The notes: generated by a model from the letters alone, not told the origin. A DNA stretch of 64,000 nt from Microbacterium testaceum (GCF_006539145.1 NZ_BJML01000001.1:248001-312000), one strand, 5' to 3'; positions 28,036 to 39,054 are shown, counted from the stretch's first letter. Numbers and translations: made by a program.

Positions 28036-29148
28036 GTGAAGACCACGAAGAAGGCCGTCGTCAGCGGCCTCGCCATGATCGGCGCCGCCGTGCTGCTCGC
28101 CGGTTGCGGCGCTGCGCCCGAGAGCAACGGCTCGACCGCTGCGGCCGGGGGAGACCTCGTCGAGGGCTTCACCCCTTGCATCATCTCGGACGACGGCGGC
28201 TGGAACGACCGCTCGTTCAACCAGTCGGCCAAGGAAGGCATCGACAAGGCCGCCAAGGAGCTCGGCGTCAAGGCGATCGACGTGGAGTCGAGCTCGGCCA
28301 ACGACTACGCCCCGAACCTCGAGAACCTCGTCGCCGAGGGCTGCACGTTCATCGTCGCGGTCGGCTTCAAGCTCAGCGCCGACACCGTCGCGTCGGCCAA
28401 GGCCAACCCGAACCTGCAGTACGCGATCATCGACGACCGTGCCGACACCGACAACGACGGCAAGACCGACGCGCCGAACATCAAGCCGCTGCTGTTCGAC
28501 ACCGTCCAGGCCGCCTACCTCGGTGGATACGCCGCCGCCGCCTACTCCGCCGAGAACGGCGTCAACAAGGTCGGCACCGTCGGTGGCATCCCGATCCCGC
28601 CCGTCACCATCTTCATGGACGGCTTCGTCGACGGCGTGAAGAAGTTCGACGAGGACAAGGGCGCCAGCGTCCAGACCTTCGGCTGGGACGTCGCCGCGCA
28701 GAACGGCTCGTTCACCGGTGCGTTCGCCGCCAACGACGCGGCCAAGCAGGCCGCTCAGGGTCTGCTCGACCAGGGCGTCGACGTGCTCCTGCCCGTCGGT
28801 GGCCCGATCTACAGCAGCGCCGCCGACGCGATCCGCGACAGCGGCTCGAAGAGCGTCATGCTCGGTGTGGACTCCGACCTGGCCAAGGCCGACCCGAACG
28901 TGTCGGACCTGGTCCTGACCTCGATCCTCAAGCGCATCGACACCGCCGTGTACGACTCGGTCACCCAGGCCGCCAAGGGCGACTTCGACGTGACGCCGTA
29001 CGTCGGCACCCTCGAGAACGACGGCGTCGGCCTGGCCGACTTCAACTCGAAGTTCACCCTGCCTGCCGGTCTGCAGGACGAGCTGTCGGCTCTGCGCGAG
29101 CAGATCGTCTCCGGCTCGCTGAAGGTCACCTCGCCCAGCTCGCCGTAA
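28036..29148 (+). CDS. BMP-family nucleoside-binding lipoprotein
   Basis: 370 residues. Lipoprotein signal with lipobox LLAGC (Cys24), then a BMP/PnrA-type solute-binding fold: SDDGGWNDRSFNQSAKEG near the start, VGFKLSADTVASAK, GGIPIPPVTIFMDGF and a late GVDSDLA. Family members bind purine nucleosides and feed ABC permeases. Start is GTG with GGAGG at 28024-28028. The following importer and the cdd-deoA-add genes support nucleoside uptake. Two hairpins after the stop likely keep the binding protein more abundant than the transporter. Confidence 0.92.
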   Translation: MKTTKKAVVSGLAMIGAAVLLAGCGAAPESNGSTAAAGGDLVEGFTPCIISDDGGWNDRSFNQSAKEGIDKAAKELGVKAIDVESSSANDYAPNLENLVAEGCTFIVAVGFKLSADTVASAKANPNLQYAIIDDRADTDNDGKTDAPNIKPLLFDTVQAAYLGGYAAAAYSAENGVNKVGTVGGIPIPPVTIFMDGFVDGVKKFDEDKGASVQTFGWDVAAQNGSFTGAFAANDAAKQAAQGLLDQGVDVLLPVGGPIYSSAADAIRDSGSKSVMLGVDSDLAKADPNVSDLVLTSILKRIDTAVYDSVTQAAKGDFDVTPYVGTLENDGVGLADFNSKFTLPAGLQDELSALREQIVSGSLKVTSPSSP

Positions 29149-29165
29149 GCAGCACGTCTCGCGTC

Positions 29166-29198
29166 GCGGTCGCTCGGACCAGGAGTCCGGGCGGCCGC
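29166..29198 (+). repeat. Imperfect hairpin, first of a tandem pair
   Basis: It shares the core CGGACCAGGAGTCCG with the terminator 50 bp downstream but has a poorer lower stem and no T-tract, so it looks like a decayed or RNA-stabilising duplicate. Confidence 0.6.
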
Positions 29199-29221
29199 GG
29201 CCGTGAGGCCCAGAGAATCAG

Positions 29222-29265
29222 CCGCGGTCACTCGGACCAGGAGTCCGAGGGACCGCGGTTTCTTT
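29222..29265 (+). terminator. Intra-locus terminator between binding protein and ABC genes
   Basis: Arms 29222-29229/29251-29258 (8 bp) and 29231-29236/29244-29249 (6 bp) with one mismatch and a 7-nt loop, followed by TTTCTTT. Some read-through may feed the importer genes. Confidence 0.85.
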
Positions 29266-29287
29266 CCGTCTTCTTAACGTCTTCGAA

Positions 29288-29293
29288 TAGGGT
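29288..29293 (+). promoter_or_regulatory. -10-like hexamer TAGGGT, leaderless ABC-importer start
   Basis: It ends 7 nt before the ATG, giving the importer genes their own transcription start after the terminator. Confidence 0.5.
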
Positions 29294-29300
29294 GCACAGC

Positions 29301-30814
<1,514 letters not shown>

Positions 30815-30818
<4 letters not shown>

Positions 30819-32143
30819 GCGGCCACAACCCGAGCACGGGCGCGACCGGGGACGCAGGTCTCCCGCCCGAGCAGCTGCCGACCGCATCGGGGCCGTTGAC
30901 CGGCCACAGCCCGGCCGAGACGCCCGCGCCGCCCCGCACGAACCAGTTCCTCACCGAGCTGCTGCGTTCGTCGTGGATCACGACGCTCCTCGCCGTCGTC
31001 GCGGCGATGATCGTGGGTGGCATCCTGATGGCGGCCACGAATGACCAGGTGCGCGAGACCTCCGGCTACTTCTTCGCGCGGCCCGGCGACATGCTGGGCG
31101 CGATCTGGAACTCCGTCTACGGCGGGTACGAGGCGCTGTTCCGCGGTGCGGTCTTCAACTCCCGCGTCTCCGACTTCGGCGCGCAGATCCGCCCGCTCAC
31201 GAACACTCTCGGGTTCGCGGCTCCGCTGATCGCGGCCGGTCTCGGCGTCGCCCTCGCGTTCCGGGTGGGACTGTTCAACATCGGTGGGCGCGGTCAGATC
31301 CTCATCGCCTGCGCCTTCGCCGGTCTCATCACCTTCAACCTCAACCTGCCGATGATCATCCAGTTGCCGCTCACGCTCGTCGCGGGTATCGCGGGTGGAG
31401 CGATCTGGGGCGGCATCGTCGGCCTGCTGAAGGCGCGCACGGGGGCGCACGAGGTGATCCTCACGATCATGCTCAACTACGTCGCCTACTACTTGGTGAC
31501 GTGGATGGTGCGCACCCCGGGACTGCTGCAGCGTCCCGCGGGCGACCAGCCGATCTCGGCGGCAACACCCGCCAACGCCCAGTTCCCCAAGCTCCTCGGG
31601 CCGCAGTTCCCCCTTCTCGACCTCGGCTTCGTGCTCGTCGTGATCGCCACCGTGTTCGTCTGGTGGCTCATGGAGCGCTCGAGCCTCGGTTTCCGCCTGC
31701 GCGCCGTGGGCGAGAACCCGCACGCGGCTCGCGCCGCCGGCATCTCGGTGCCCCGCATGTACGTCTACGCGATGCTCTTCGCGGGAGGTCTCGCGGGTCT
31801 CGCCGGTATGAATCAGATCCAGGGCGCGGTGACCACGGGCTTCGACGGTCTCATCGACTCCGGCATCGGCTTCGACGCCATCACCGTGGCCCTCCTCGGC
31901 CGCAGTCGTCCGTGGGGCGTGTTCGCCGCCGGCATCCTGTTCGGGGCTCTCAAGTCGGGTTCGTTCACGATGCAGGCGTCGCAGGGCATTCCCGTCGACA
32001 TCGTGCTCGTCGTGCAGGCCCTCATCGTGCTCTTCATCGCGGCCCCGCCGCTCGTGCGCACGATCTTCTTCCTCCCCAAGAGCGAGGCCGAGCGCGCGGC
32101 CAAAGACCGGGCCAAGGCGGCCAAGAAGGCGGTGGCGGCATGA
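30815..32143 (+). CDS. Nucleoside ABC importer permease 1
   Basis: 442 residues. A Pro-rich cytoplasmic N-terminus (~50 residues) precedes about 9-10 membrane helices. The BPD_transp_2 signature includes FNIGGRGQILIACAFAG and GFRLRAVGENPHAARAAGIS. The C-terminal tail is Lys/Ala-rich (KSEAERAAKDRAKAAKKAVAA). It forms the channel with the next gene, which overlaps it by 4 bp (ATGA). Confidence 0.92.
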
Positions 32144-33417
32144 CCGCGACGCATCTCGCGGATGACGCGATCCAGCTGACCACGGTGCGCGTGCGCCACA
32201 TCAAGCTGGCCGTGAGCCTGGCGGTCGTGACCGTGCTGCTCGCCCTGCTGTTCGCCCTCGTCCCGCGTGACGGGCAGAGCACCTTCCGCCTCGGCGATCC
32301 GGCCTCGAACATCGACCTCGGTAGCGTCGCGGTGCCCACCGCGATCACCAGCTGGGGCGTGCTCGTGCTGCTCGTGCTCCTGGCCGCCTGGTCGGTCTGG
32401 GACGCCGTGAGCTACCGCCGCACCCCGCTGTGGCTGCCGATCGCCTTCGGCGCGCTGGCCGTGTTCGCCTTCCTCGTGTGGGCGGCGGCCGACGGCCTCG
32501 TTCCCGTCACCGGGCTGCTGTTCGGAGCGCTCTCGCTCTCGGTCCCGCTGATCTTCGGCGCGCTGGGCGGCGTGATCGGCGAGCGGGTCGGTGTCGTGAA
32601 CGTCGCCATCGAGGGGCAGTTCCTGTTCGGGGCGTTCAGCGCCGCGCTCGTGGCATCCCTCACCCGCAACCCCTTCCTGGGTCTCGTCGCGGCCATGGTC
32701 GGCGGCGTCCTCGTGGCCTTCGTGCTCGCGGCCTTCTCGATCAAGTACCTCGTCGACCAGGTGATCGTCGGTGTCGTGCTGAACGTGCTCGTCACCGGCC
32801 TCACCGGCTTCCTCTACGGCGCGCTGCTGGTCCCGAACGAGGACGTGCTGAACCGCCCGGAGCGCTTCCCCCGCATCGAGATCCCCCTGCTGGGCGACAT
32901 CCCGATCATCGGACCGGTGCTGTTCAACCAGACGTTCATCGTCTACCTCATGTACGCCGTCGTCGCGGTGGTCGCGTGGGGCCTGTACCGCACGCGGTGG
33001 GGCCTGCGCCTGCGCGCCGTGGGCGAGCACCCCCAGGCCGCCGACACCGTCGGAATCAAGGTCAACTCGAGCCGCTTCTGGAACGTCTCGCTCGCCGGTG
33101 CGATCGCCGGTATCGGCGGTGCGTATTTCACGCTCGTCTCGGTGGGGCAGTTCACCAAGGAGATGACCGCGGGCCTGGGCTTCATCGCCCTCGCCGCCGT
33201 CATCTTCGGGCGCTGGGACCCGATCCGCGCGACGCTCGCCGCGCTGCTGTTCGGTTTCGCGACCAACCTGCAGAACCTGCTGACGGTGCTGCGCACCCCC
33301 ATTCCCAGCGAGTTCATGCTCATGCTGCCCTACATCGTGACCATCATCGCGGTGGCGGGTTTCGCCGGCCAGATCCGGGGCCCCGCAGCCGCCGGAAAGC
33401 CCTACATCAAGGGCTGA
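32140..33417 (+). CDS. Nucleoside ABC importer permease 2
   Basis: 425 residues with about 10 membrane helices. Family blocks: GVVNVAIEGQFLFGAFSAAL, RWGLRLRAVGEHPQAADTVGI and GLGFIALAAVIFGRWDP. The first ~100 residues form three extra helices before the core. It pairs with the preceding permease, as in BMP-type importers (NupBC-like). cdd follows after 37 bp. Confidence 0.92.
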   Translation: MTATHLADDAIQLTTVRVRHIKLAVSLAVVTVLLALLFALVPRDGQSTFRLGDPASNIDLGSVAVPTAITSWGVLVLLVLLAAWSVWDAVSYRRTPLWLPIAFGALAVFAFLVWAAADGLVPVTGLLFGALSLSVPLIFGALGGVIGERVGVVNVAIEGQFLFGAFSAALVASLTRNPFLGLVAAMVGGVLVAFVLAAFSIKYLVDQVIVGVVLNVLVTGLTGFLYGALLVPNEDVLNRPERFPRIEIPLLGDIPIIGPVLFNQTFIVYLMYAVVAVVAWGLYRTRWGLRLRAVGEHPQAADTVGIKVNSSRFWNVSLAGAIAGIGGAYFTLVSVGQFTKEMTAGLGFIALAAVIFGRWDPIRATLAALLFGFATNLQNLLTVLRTPIPSEFMLMLPYIVTIIAVAGFAGQIRGPAAAGKPYIKG

Positions 33418-33454
33418 CCCCCCTTCCCTTCACGAGAGGACCCCCCACTCCACG

Positions 33455-33856
33455 ATGACCGACATCGACTGGGACGAACTTCGTTCGGCCGCCACGGATG
33501 CCATGCACCGCGCGTACGCGCCCTACTCACGCTTCAAGGTGGGCGCCGCGGCGCTCGTCGCCGATGGGCGCATCGTCTCGGGGTGCAACGTCGAGAACGC
33601 CTCCTACGGTGTGACGCTGTGCGCCGAGTGCGGTCTCGTGTCCGACCTGCACATGAGCGGGGGCGGCCAGCTCGTGGCCTTCGTCTGCGTCGACGGGGAG
33701 GGGCGCACGCTCATGCCGTGCGGCCGCTGCCGTCAGCTGCTGTTCGAGCACGCGATCCCGGGCATGCTGCTCGAGACCGTCAGCGGCATCCGGACCATCG
33801 ACGAGGTGCTGCCCGACGCCTTCGGCCCGCGCGACCTCGAGGAGGCCGCACGATGA
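33455..33856 (+). CDS. cdd: Cytidine deaminase
   Basis: 133 residues, the tetrameric form. Zinc site: Cys56-Ala-Glu58 and Cys89/Cys92 in PCGRCRQ; NVENASYG binds the ribose. The usual CAER is replaced by CAECG, as in many actinobacterial enzymes. It deaminates cytidine and deoxycytidine. The stop overlaps the deoA start. GAGAGGA lies upstream of the ATG. Confidence 0.95.
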   Translation: MTDIDWDELRSAATDAMHRAYAPYSRFKVGAAALVADGRIVSGCNVENASYGVTLCAECGLVSDLHMSGGGQLVAFVCVDGEGRTLMPCGRCRQLLFEHAIPGMLLETVSGIRTIDEVLPDAFGPRDLEEAAR

Positions 33857-35142
33857 GCGCCGAGCAGTACGACGCGGTCGACATCATCCGCGCGCAGCGC
33901 GACGGACGCGCCATCACCGAGGGCGAGATCCGCTGGCTGGTCGACGCGTACACGCGCGGCTACGTCATGGACGCGCAGATGTCGGCGTTCACCATGGCGG
34001 TGCTGCTGAACGGCCTCGGTCGTGACCAGATCCGCGTGCTCACCGACGCCATGATCGCCTCGGGTGAGCGCATGGACTTCGGTTCCCTCGGCAAGGTGAC
34101 CGTCGACAAGCACTCGACCGGTGGCGTGGGCGACAAGATCACCCTGCCGCTCGCCCCGCTGGTCGCCGCTTTCGGCGTCGCGGTGCCGCAGCTCTCGGGT
34201 CGGGGACTCGGCCACACCGGGGGCACCCTCGACAAGCTCGAGTCGATCCCCGGTTGGCGCGCGGCGCTGTCGAACGACGAGATCATGGCGCAGCTGCGCG
34301 ACGTGGGCGCGGTCATCTGCGCCGCCGGCACGGGCCTCGCTCCCGCCGACAAGAAGCTCTACGCCCTCCGCGACGTCACCGGCACCGTCGAGGCGATTCC
34401 GCTGATCGCCTCGAGCATCATGTCGAAGAAGATCGCCGAGGGCACCGACTCCCTCGTGCTCGACGTGAAGTTCGGCTCGGGCGCCTTCATGCAGGACATC
34501 GACCGCGCGCGCGAGCTCGCCGAGACGATGGTCGCGCTGGGCACGGATTCGGGTGTGAACACCACGGCCCTGCTGACCGACATGAACACCCCGCTGGGTC
34601 TCGCGATCGGCAACGCCAACGAGGTGCGCGAGTCGGTCGAGGTCCTCGCCGGCGGCGGTCCGGCCGACGTCGTCGAGCTGACGGTGGCCCTGGCCCGCGA
34701 AATGCTCACGCTGGCGGGCCAGCCCGACGCCGACGTCGAGGAAGCACTGAAGGACGGCCGCGCGATGGACGTCTGGAACCGCATGATCCGTGCGCAAGAC
34801 GGAGATCCGGATGCCGACCTCCCCGCGCCCCGCGAGACCCACACGGTCCTCGCCGAGCGTTCGGGCGTCGTCTCGCGCGTCGAGGCCCTCCCGTTCGGGA
34901 TCGGTGCGTGGCGTCTGGGCGCGGGTCGCGCCCGGGCGGAGGACGCCGTCGTGCACGCGGCGGGCATCGACCTGCACGTCACCATCGGCCAGTCGGTGAC
35001 CGCCGGTCAGCCGCTGTTCACCCTGTCGGCGGACGACGAGTCGCGTTTCGAGCGCGCGCTCGGCGCCGTCGAGGGCGCACTCGAGATCGGCGACACCGCC
35101 CCCGCGGCAACGCCCATCGTGCGCGAGCGCATCACCGCGTGA
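33853..35142 (+). CDS. deoA: Thymidine (pyrimidine-nucleoside) phosphorylase
   Basis: 429 residues. The family signature SGRGLGHTGGTLDKLESIPG and the phosphate/substrate region VDKHSTGGVGDK are intact; the C-terminal alpha/beta domain ends in the usual short strand motif. It splits thymidine or uridine with phosphate to base plus (deoxy)ribose 1-phosphate. It lies between cdd and add, each joined by overlapping stop/start codons, so deaminated cytidine can pass straight on. Confidence 0.95.
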   Translation: MSAEQYDAVDIIRAQRDGRAITEGEIRWLVDAYTRGYVMDAQMSAFTMAVLLNGLGRDQIRVLTDAMIASGERMDFGSLGKVTVDKHSTGGVGDKITLPLAPLVAAFGVAVPQLSGRGLGHTGGTLDKLESIPGWRAALSNDEIMAQLRDVGAVICAAGTGLAPADKKLYALRDVTGTVEAIPLIASSIMSKKIAEGTDSLVLDVKFGSGAFMQDIDRARELAETMVALGTDSGVNTTALLTDMNTPLGLAIGNANEVRESVEVLAGGGPADVVELTVALAREMLTLAGQPDADVEEALKDGRAMDVWNRMIRAQDGDPDADLPAPRETHTVLAERSGVVSRVEALPFGIGAWRLGAGRARAEDAVVHAAGIDLHVTIGQSVTAGQPLFTLSADDESRFERALGAVEGALEIGDTAPAATPIVRERITA

Positions 35143-36272
35143 TGGCATCCGGAAAGAAGGACACCGTGGCATCCGAAGACTTCCGCATCGGCCGGACGAA
35201 GATCGCCGAGCTGCCGAAGGTCTCGCTGCATGATCACCTCGACGGGGGCCTCCGCCCGCAGACGGTGCTCGAGCTCGCCGACGAGATCGGTCTCGACCTG
35301 CCCGCCGACGACGCGAAGGGCCTCGAGGCGTGGTTCTCCGACCACATCGACGGCGGCTCGCTCGAGGACTACCTCGAGAAGTTCTCGGTCACCGTCGGCG
35401 TCATGCAGACCCGCGAGGGCCTCGTACGCGCGGCCAAGGAGTTCGTCGAAGACCTCGCGGCCGACGGCGTGGTCTACGGCGAAGTCCGATGGGCTCCCGA
35501 GCAGCACCTCACCCGCGGCCTCAGCCTCGACGACGTCGTGGACGCCGTGCAGGAGGGGATCGAGCAGGGCGAGGATGCCGCCGACGCACGCGGGCGGGAC
35601 ATCCGTGTCGGACAGCTGCTGACGGCCCTGCGCCACAACGACAACGCGCGCGACATCGCCGAGCTCGCCGTCTCGTGGCGCGGACGCGGCGTGGTCGGCT
35701 TCGACCTGGCGGGGCCGGAGGACGGGTTCCTGCCGCAGCGGCATCGCGAGGCGTTCGACTACCTGGCCGAGCAGTTCTTCCCCACGACCGTGCACGCGGG
35801 GGAGGGGGCGGGATTGGCATCCATTCGCTCCGCCCTCCTCGACGGTCGGGCGCTCCGCCTCGGCCACGGCGTGCGCATCGCCAACGACCTCGACGTCGTC
35901 TCGCGCGAGGGCGAGGAGGTGCAGGTCACCTTCGGCGACCTCGCCCGCTGGGTGCGCGACCGCGAGATCACGCTCGAGCTGTCGCCGACGTCGAACCTCC
36001 AGTCGGGAGCCGTCACGGCGTGGGGCGACACGATGGACGCCCACCCGTTCGACCTGCTGTACCAGCTCGACTTCTCGGTGACGGTGAACGTCGACAACCG
36101 GCTGATGAGTGCGACCACGCTCACTCGCGAGTTGGGCTTGCTGGCGCAGGCGTTCGAGTACGACCTCGACGACCTCGAGGCGTTCCAGCTGAACGCGGCC
36201 GCCGGCGCCTTCCTCCCGGTCGAGGAGCGCGAGGAGCTGATCGAGATCATCTCGGAGGGGTTCCACCGCTGA
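35142..36272 (+). CDS. add: Adenosine deaminase
   Basis: 376 residues from the ATG that overlaps the deoA stop. Zinc and catalytic residues: SLHDHLDGG (His30, His32), TVHAGEGAG (His and Glu), LGHGVRI and VNVDNRLMS. It converts adenosine to inosine, the substrate of the purine nucleoside phosphorylase at 55.5 kb. A GTG at 35166 has a better Shine-Dalgarno (AAGAAGG) and would remove 8 residues; both starts are followed by GCATCC. Last gene of the locus. Confidence 0.93.
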   Translation: MASGKKDTVASEDFRIGRTKIAELPKVSLHDHLDGGLRPQTVLELADEIGLDLPADDAKGLEAWFSDHIDGGSLEDYLEKFSVTVGVMQTREGLVRAAKEFVEDLAADGVVYGEVRWAPEQHLTRGLSLDDVVDAVQEGIEQGEDAADARGRDIRVGQLLTALRHNDNARDIAELAVSWRGRGVVGFDLAGPEDGFLPQRHREAFDYLAEQFFPTTVHAGEGAGLASIRSALLDGRALRLGHGVRIANDLDVVSREGEEVQVTFGDLARWVRDREITLELSPTSNLQSGAVTAWGDTMDAHPFDLLYQLDFSVTVNVDNRLMSATTLTRELGLLAQAFEYDLDDLEAFQLNAAAGAFLPVEEREELIEIISEGFHR

Positions 36273-36283
36273 CGCGGTGCGGG

Positions 36284-36311
36284 CGGCGCTCACCGGTTTC
36301 GGTGGGCGCCG
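36284..36311 (+). terminator. Terminator of the nucleoside operon
   Basis: A 12-bp stem with one G-U pair (36284-36295 with 36300-36311), 4-nt loop GTTT, followed by TCGTCGTTTCC. The next 150 bp up to the convergent hydrolase gene show no other feature. Confidence 0.85.
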
Positions 36312-36465
36312 TCGTCGTTTCCTAGGAACGGGCGGCATCGAGCTCGCCCGTGCCGAACTCCTGACCTTCCGCGCTGCACGCGCCGTGCGTCGGCGGCGAT
36401 GGTGTCTGAGGTGCGAGGTTCTCAGAAGTTTCGCCACATGACCGTCCGCGAGACCGCGGGCGGAG

Positions 36466-37248
36466 TCAGGGCCGCGACAGGAAGCCCGCGAGCTGCTCGG
36501 CGATCACCCGGTCGACCTCGGCGGGGTCGATCGTGGGGGTGCCATCGCCGGGTTGCGGACCGTAGGAGCCGAACGAGGCGTGCGAGGCGCCGGGGATCTC
36601 GACGAAGGTCGCGGTCGCGGGGAGTTCGCCCTTGGCATCCGCGATCTTCTGCGGGGTGGACAGGCCGTCTTCGGATCCCGAGAGGCTGAGGACGGGAAGG
36701 CCGGATGCCGACAGGTCGTTCGCGCAGTACGAGGCGAAGAGCACCAGGGCGTCGGCGTCGCCGGCGAGTTGGCAGGCGCGGACGCCGCCGAGGGAATGAC
36801 CGCCGACAGCCCAGGTCGACACGTCCGGCGCGAGGTCGGTGAACGTCGACAGGGGACGGGGATCGAAGAAGGCCAGGTTGAGCCAGGGGCGCGTGATCAC
36901 CACGGTCACACCGTCGTCGACGACCGTGTCCGCGAAGGTGGCGATGTACCCCTCCGCCTCGACCTTCGCGCCCGGGATGAAGACCAGTCCCTGCCCGGTC
37001 GCCCCCGTCGCGGGGGAGAGGACGATGCCCGCACCGTCATCGGTGATCGTCAGAGCCGGGTTCGCCCGGGCCTCGGCGAGCGGGCCGGGCTCGGCGCCCA
37101 TCACTCCCACCTGGGTGTAGATCAGGATGCCGACGACCAGCAGCACGACGAGAGCGCCCAACCCGCCGAGAGTCCACCGCAGCCACCGCCGGGGACGGCG
37201 AGGAGCGCGCGCAGGAGGGGGATCGGCGGGGGTCTCGCTGGGGGTCAC
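36466..37248 (-). CDS. Membrane-anchored alpha/beta hydrolase
   Basis: 260 residues. A basic Pro/Arg-rich N-terminus and one membrane helix (about residues 20-45) tether an extracytoplasmic hydrolase. Catalytic set: nucleophile Ser in GGHSLGGV, Asp in SGSEDGL and His in PGASHASFG. It resembles the alpha/beta hydrolase fold-5 group; the substrate (ester, cell-envelope lipid or other) is unknown. The ORF is open further upstream, but the GTG at 37248 has TACGCT 6 nt before it and directly precedes the charged tail. Confidence 0.85.
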   Translation of the reverse strand: MTPSETPADPPPARAPRRPRRWLRWTLGGLGALVVLLVVGILIYTQVGVMGAEPGPLAEARANPALTITDDGAGIVLSPATGATGQGLVFIPGAKVEAEGYIATFADTVVDDGVTVVITRPWLNLAFFDPRPLSTFTDLAPDVSTWAVGGHSLGGVRACQLAGDADALVLFASYCANDLSASGLPVLSLSGSEDGLSTPQKIADAKGELPATATFVEIPGASHASFGSYGPQPGDGTPTIDPAEVDRVIAEQLAGFLSRP

Positions 37249-37254
37249 TTCTCG

Positions 37255-37260
37255 AGCGTA
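37255..37260 (-). promoter_or_regulatory. -10-like hexamer TACGCT, leaderless hydrolase gene
   Basis: It ends 6 nt before the GTG start. Confidence 0.5.
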
Positions 37261-37365
37261 TCCTCGCCGGTCGGCGTCGAGGCGCGCGGTACCCACCACC
37301 GAAACGCCTCCGCCGATGTGGCGCGCGGGGCGGCACATCGGCGGAGGTTCGGAGCGCAGCGGGTG

Positions 37366-38517
37366 TCAGGCGGGAAGGGCCGCCTTGCGGGCCGACACGA
37401 TCTCGACGATGCGCGCGTACAACGGGTGCTCGACGTCGAGGCCGGTGACCTCGGCGGTGAACGTCTCGGCGTCGAGCTCGCGCAGCATCCGCTGCAGGTC
37501 GACGGCCTGGGCGTCCTCGGCATCCGAGAACTCCAGAGCCGCGGCCATCGCGGACACCAGCGCATCGACGGGAAGACCCCGGTCGACGGCTTCGGCCGCC
37601 GGGCCCACGAAGCGCTCGTGTCGCGAGAGCTTGCGCAGGGGCTGCCGACCCACTCGCCACACGGTGTCGGGGAGGGCGGCGTTGCGGAACCGGCGCAGGA
37701 TCGTCGCGCGGTACTCGCCCTGCACGTCGGCGTCGAGCTCGTGCTTCTCGACGAGCAGAGCGCTGGTCTCCTCGAGGGCCGCCTCGACCTTGGCCGCGAT
37801 CTCGTGGTTCGACAGAGCGTCCGAGATGCGGTCGATCCCGGCCTGCGCGCCGAAGTACGCCGTGGTGGCGTGCCCGGTGTTGACCGTGAAGAGCTTGCGC
37901 TCGATGTAGGGCTCGAGGTCGTCGACGAAGTGCGCACCGGGGATGTTCGGCGGGGTGTCTCCGAACGGCGGTCGCTCGATCGCCCACTCGTAGAAGGGTT
38001 CGACCGTGACGTCGACGCCGCCGCCGGACTGGGCCGGGACGATCCGGTCGACCGCGGTGTTGGCGAAGACCGCACGGGATGCCAGTGCATCCCACGACTC
38101 GCCCGAGAGCTCGACCACGTGCTCGCGCAGCTGATCGGTCGCGCCGATCGCGTTCTCGCACGCCATGATCTGCAGCGGGGGGAGGGAGGGGTCGCGGAGG
38201 GCGAGACCCGCCACGATGTGCGGGGCCACGAACTTCAGGATCGTGGGGCCGACGGCGGTGGTCACCACGTCGGCGGTCGCGATCTCGTCGACGAGCGCCT
38301 CGGCATCCACCGAACTGTCGATCGCGCGGAAGCCGGTCACCTCCTTGTCGACGCCCCCCTCGCCCACCTCGTGGACGGTGTAGGACGACGCCGAATTGAT
38401 GGCCTCGACCAGGGATGCCGAGACGTCGGAGAAGACGAGCTCGTAGCCGCCCTCGTGCAGGAGCAGGCCGACGAAGCCGCGGCCGATGTTCCCGGCGCCG
38501 AAATGGACGGCCTTCAT
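37366..38517 (-). CDS. mtlD: Mannitol-1-phosphate 5-dehydrogenase
   Basis: 383 residues. NAD-binding N-terminus MKAVHFGAGNIGRGFVG and the polyol-dehydrogenase block in the C-terminal half (VNTGHATTAYFG, then FRNAALPDTVWRVGRQPLRKLS with the catalytic Lys region). It oxidises mannitol 1-phosphate from the PTS to fructose 6-phosphate. Its start overlaps the mtlF stop by 4 bp. Last gene of the mannitol operon. Confidence 0.95.
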   Translation of the reverse strand: MKAVHFGAGNIGRGFVGLLLHEGGYELVFSDVSASLVEAINSASSYTVHEVGEGGVDKEVTGFRAIDSSVDAEALVDEIATADVVTTAVGPTILKFVAPHIVAGLALRDPSLPPLQIMACENAIGATDQLREHVVELSGESWDALASRAVFANTAVDRIVPAQSGGGVDVTVEPFYEWAIERPPFGDTPPNIPGAHFVDDLEPYIERKLFTVNTGHATTAYFGAQAGIDRISDALSNHEIAAKVEAALEETSALLVEKHELDADVQGEYRATILRRFRNAALPDTVWRVGRQPLRKLSRHERFVGPAAEAVDRGLPVDALVSAMAAALEFSDAEDAQAVDLQRMLRELDAETFTAEVTGLDVEHPLYARIVEIVSARKAALPA

Positions 38518-38951
38518 GCGTTGACGGAACCCGAGAGGGCCTCGAACAGCTCCTCGGGCGAGGAGGCGGCCTTCAGACGCGCGACGTCGTCTTCCTCGGA
38601 GAAGAGGATGGCGATCTGCGAGAGGATCTCGAGGTGCTCGTCGCCCTTGCCGGCGATGCCGATTACGAAGGTGACGGGCTCTCCGCCCCAGTCGACACCG
38701 CCGTCGTAGCGGACGACCGACAGGCCGGAGGTGAGGATGGCCTGCTTGGTCTCGTTCGTGCCGTGGGGGATCGCGAGCTCGTTGCCCATGTACGTCGACA
38801 CGGTCTCTTCACGCTGCTGCATGGCGGCGAAGTACTCGGCGGTGACGGCGCCGGTGGCCTGCAGCAGGTCGGCGGCTTCCTTCATCGCCTCCTCGCGGGT
38901 GGCGCTGCCGGGGTGGATGCGGACGGATTCGCTGCGGAGGACGTCTGACAT
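38514..38951 (-). CDS. mtlF: PTS mannitol-specific EIIA
   Basis: 145 residues, a free-standing EIIA of the fructose/mannitol family. The phospho-acceptor is His63 in NELAIPHGTNE. It relays phosphate from HPr to the EIIB domain of MtlA. It is separated from mtlA by a 103-bp gap containing a strong hairpin, and overlaps mtlD. Confidence 0.95.
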   Translation of the reverse strand: MSDVLRSESVRIHPGSATREEAMKEAADLLQATGAVTAEYFAAMQQREETVSTYMGNELAIPHGTNETKQAILTSGLSVVRYDGGVDWGGEPVTFVIGIAGKGDEHLEILSQIAILFSEEDDVARLKAASSPEELFEALSGSVNA

Positions 38952-39010
38952 GGTTCTCGCCTTTCTCGTCGTGCTGTCCAGCCTCGCAAAACGCGGGCCG
39001 GACGGGAAGA

Positions 39011-39045
39011 CGCCAGGGGCCGGGCTGACGCACCGGCCCCTGGCG
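39011..39045 (-). terminator. Intercistronic hairpin between mtlA and mtlF
   Basis: A perfect 13-bp G+C-rich stem (39011-39023 with 39033-39045), 9-nt loop, no T-tract, 10 nt after the mtlA stop. It may attenuate mtlF-mtlD or protect the upstream mRNA 3' end. Confidence 0.7.
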
Positions 39046-39054
39046 TGCTAGGGG

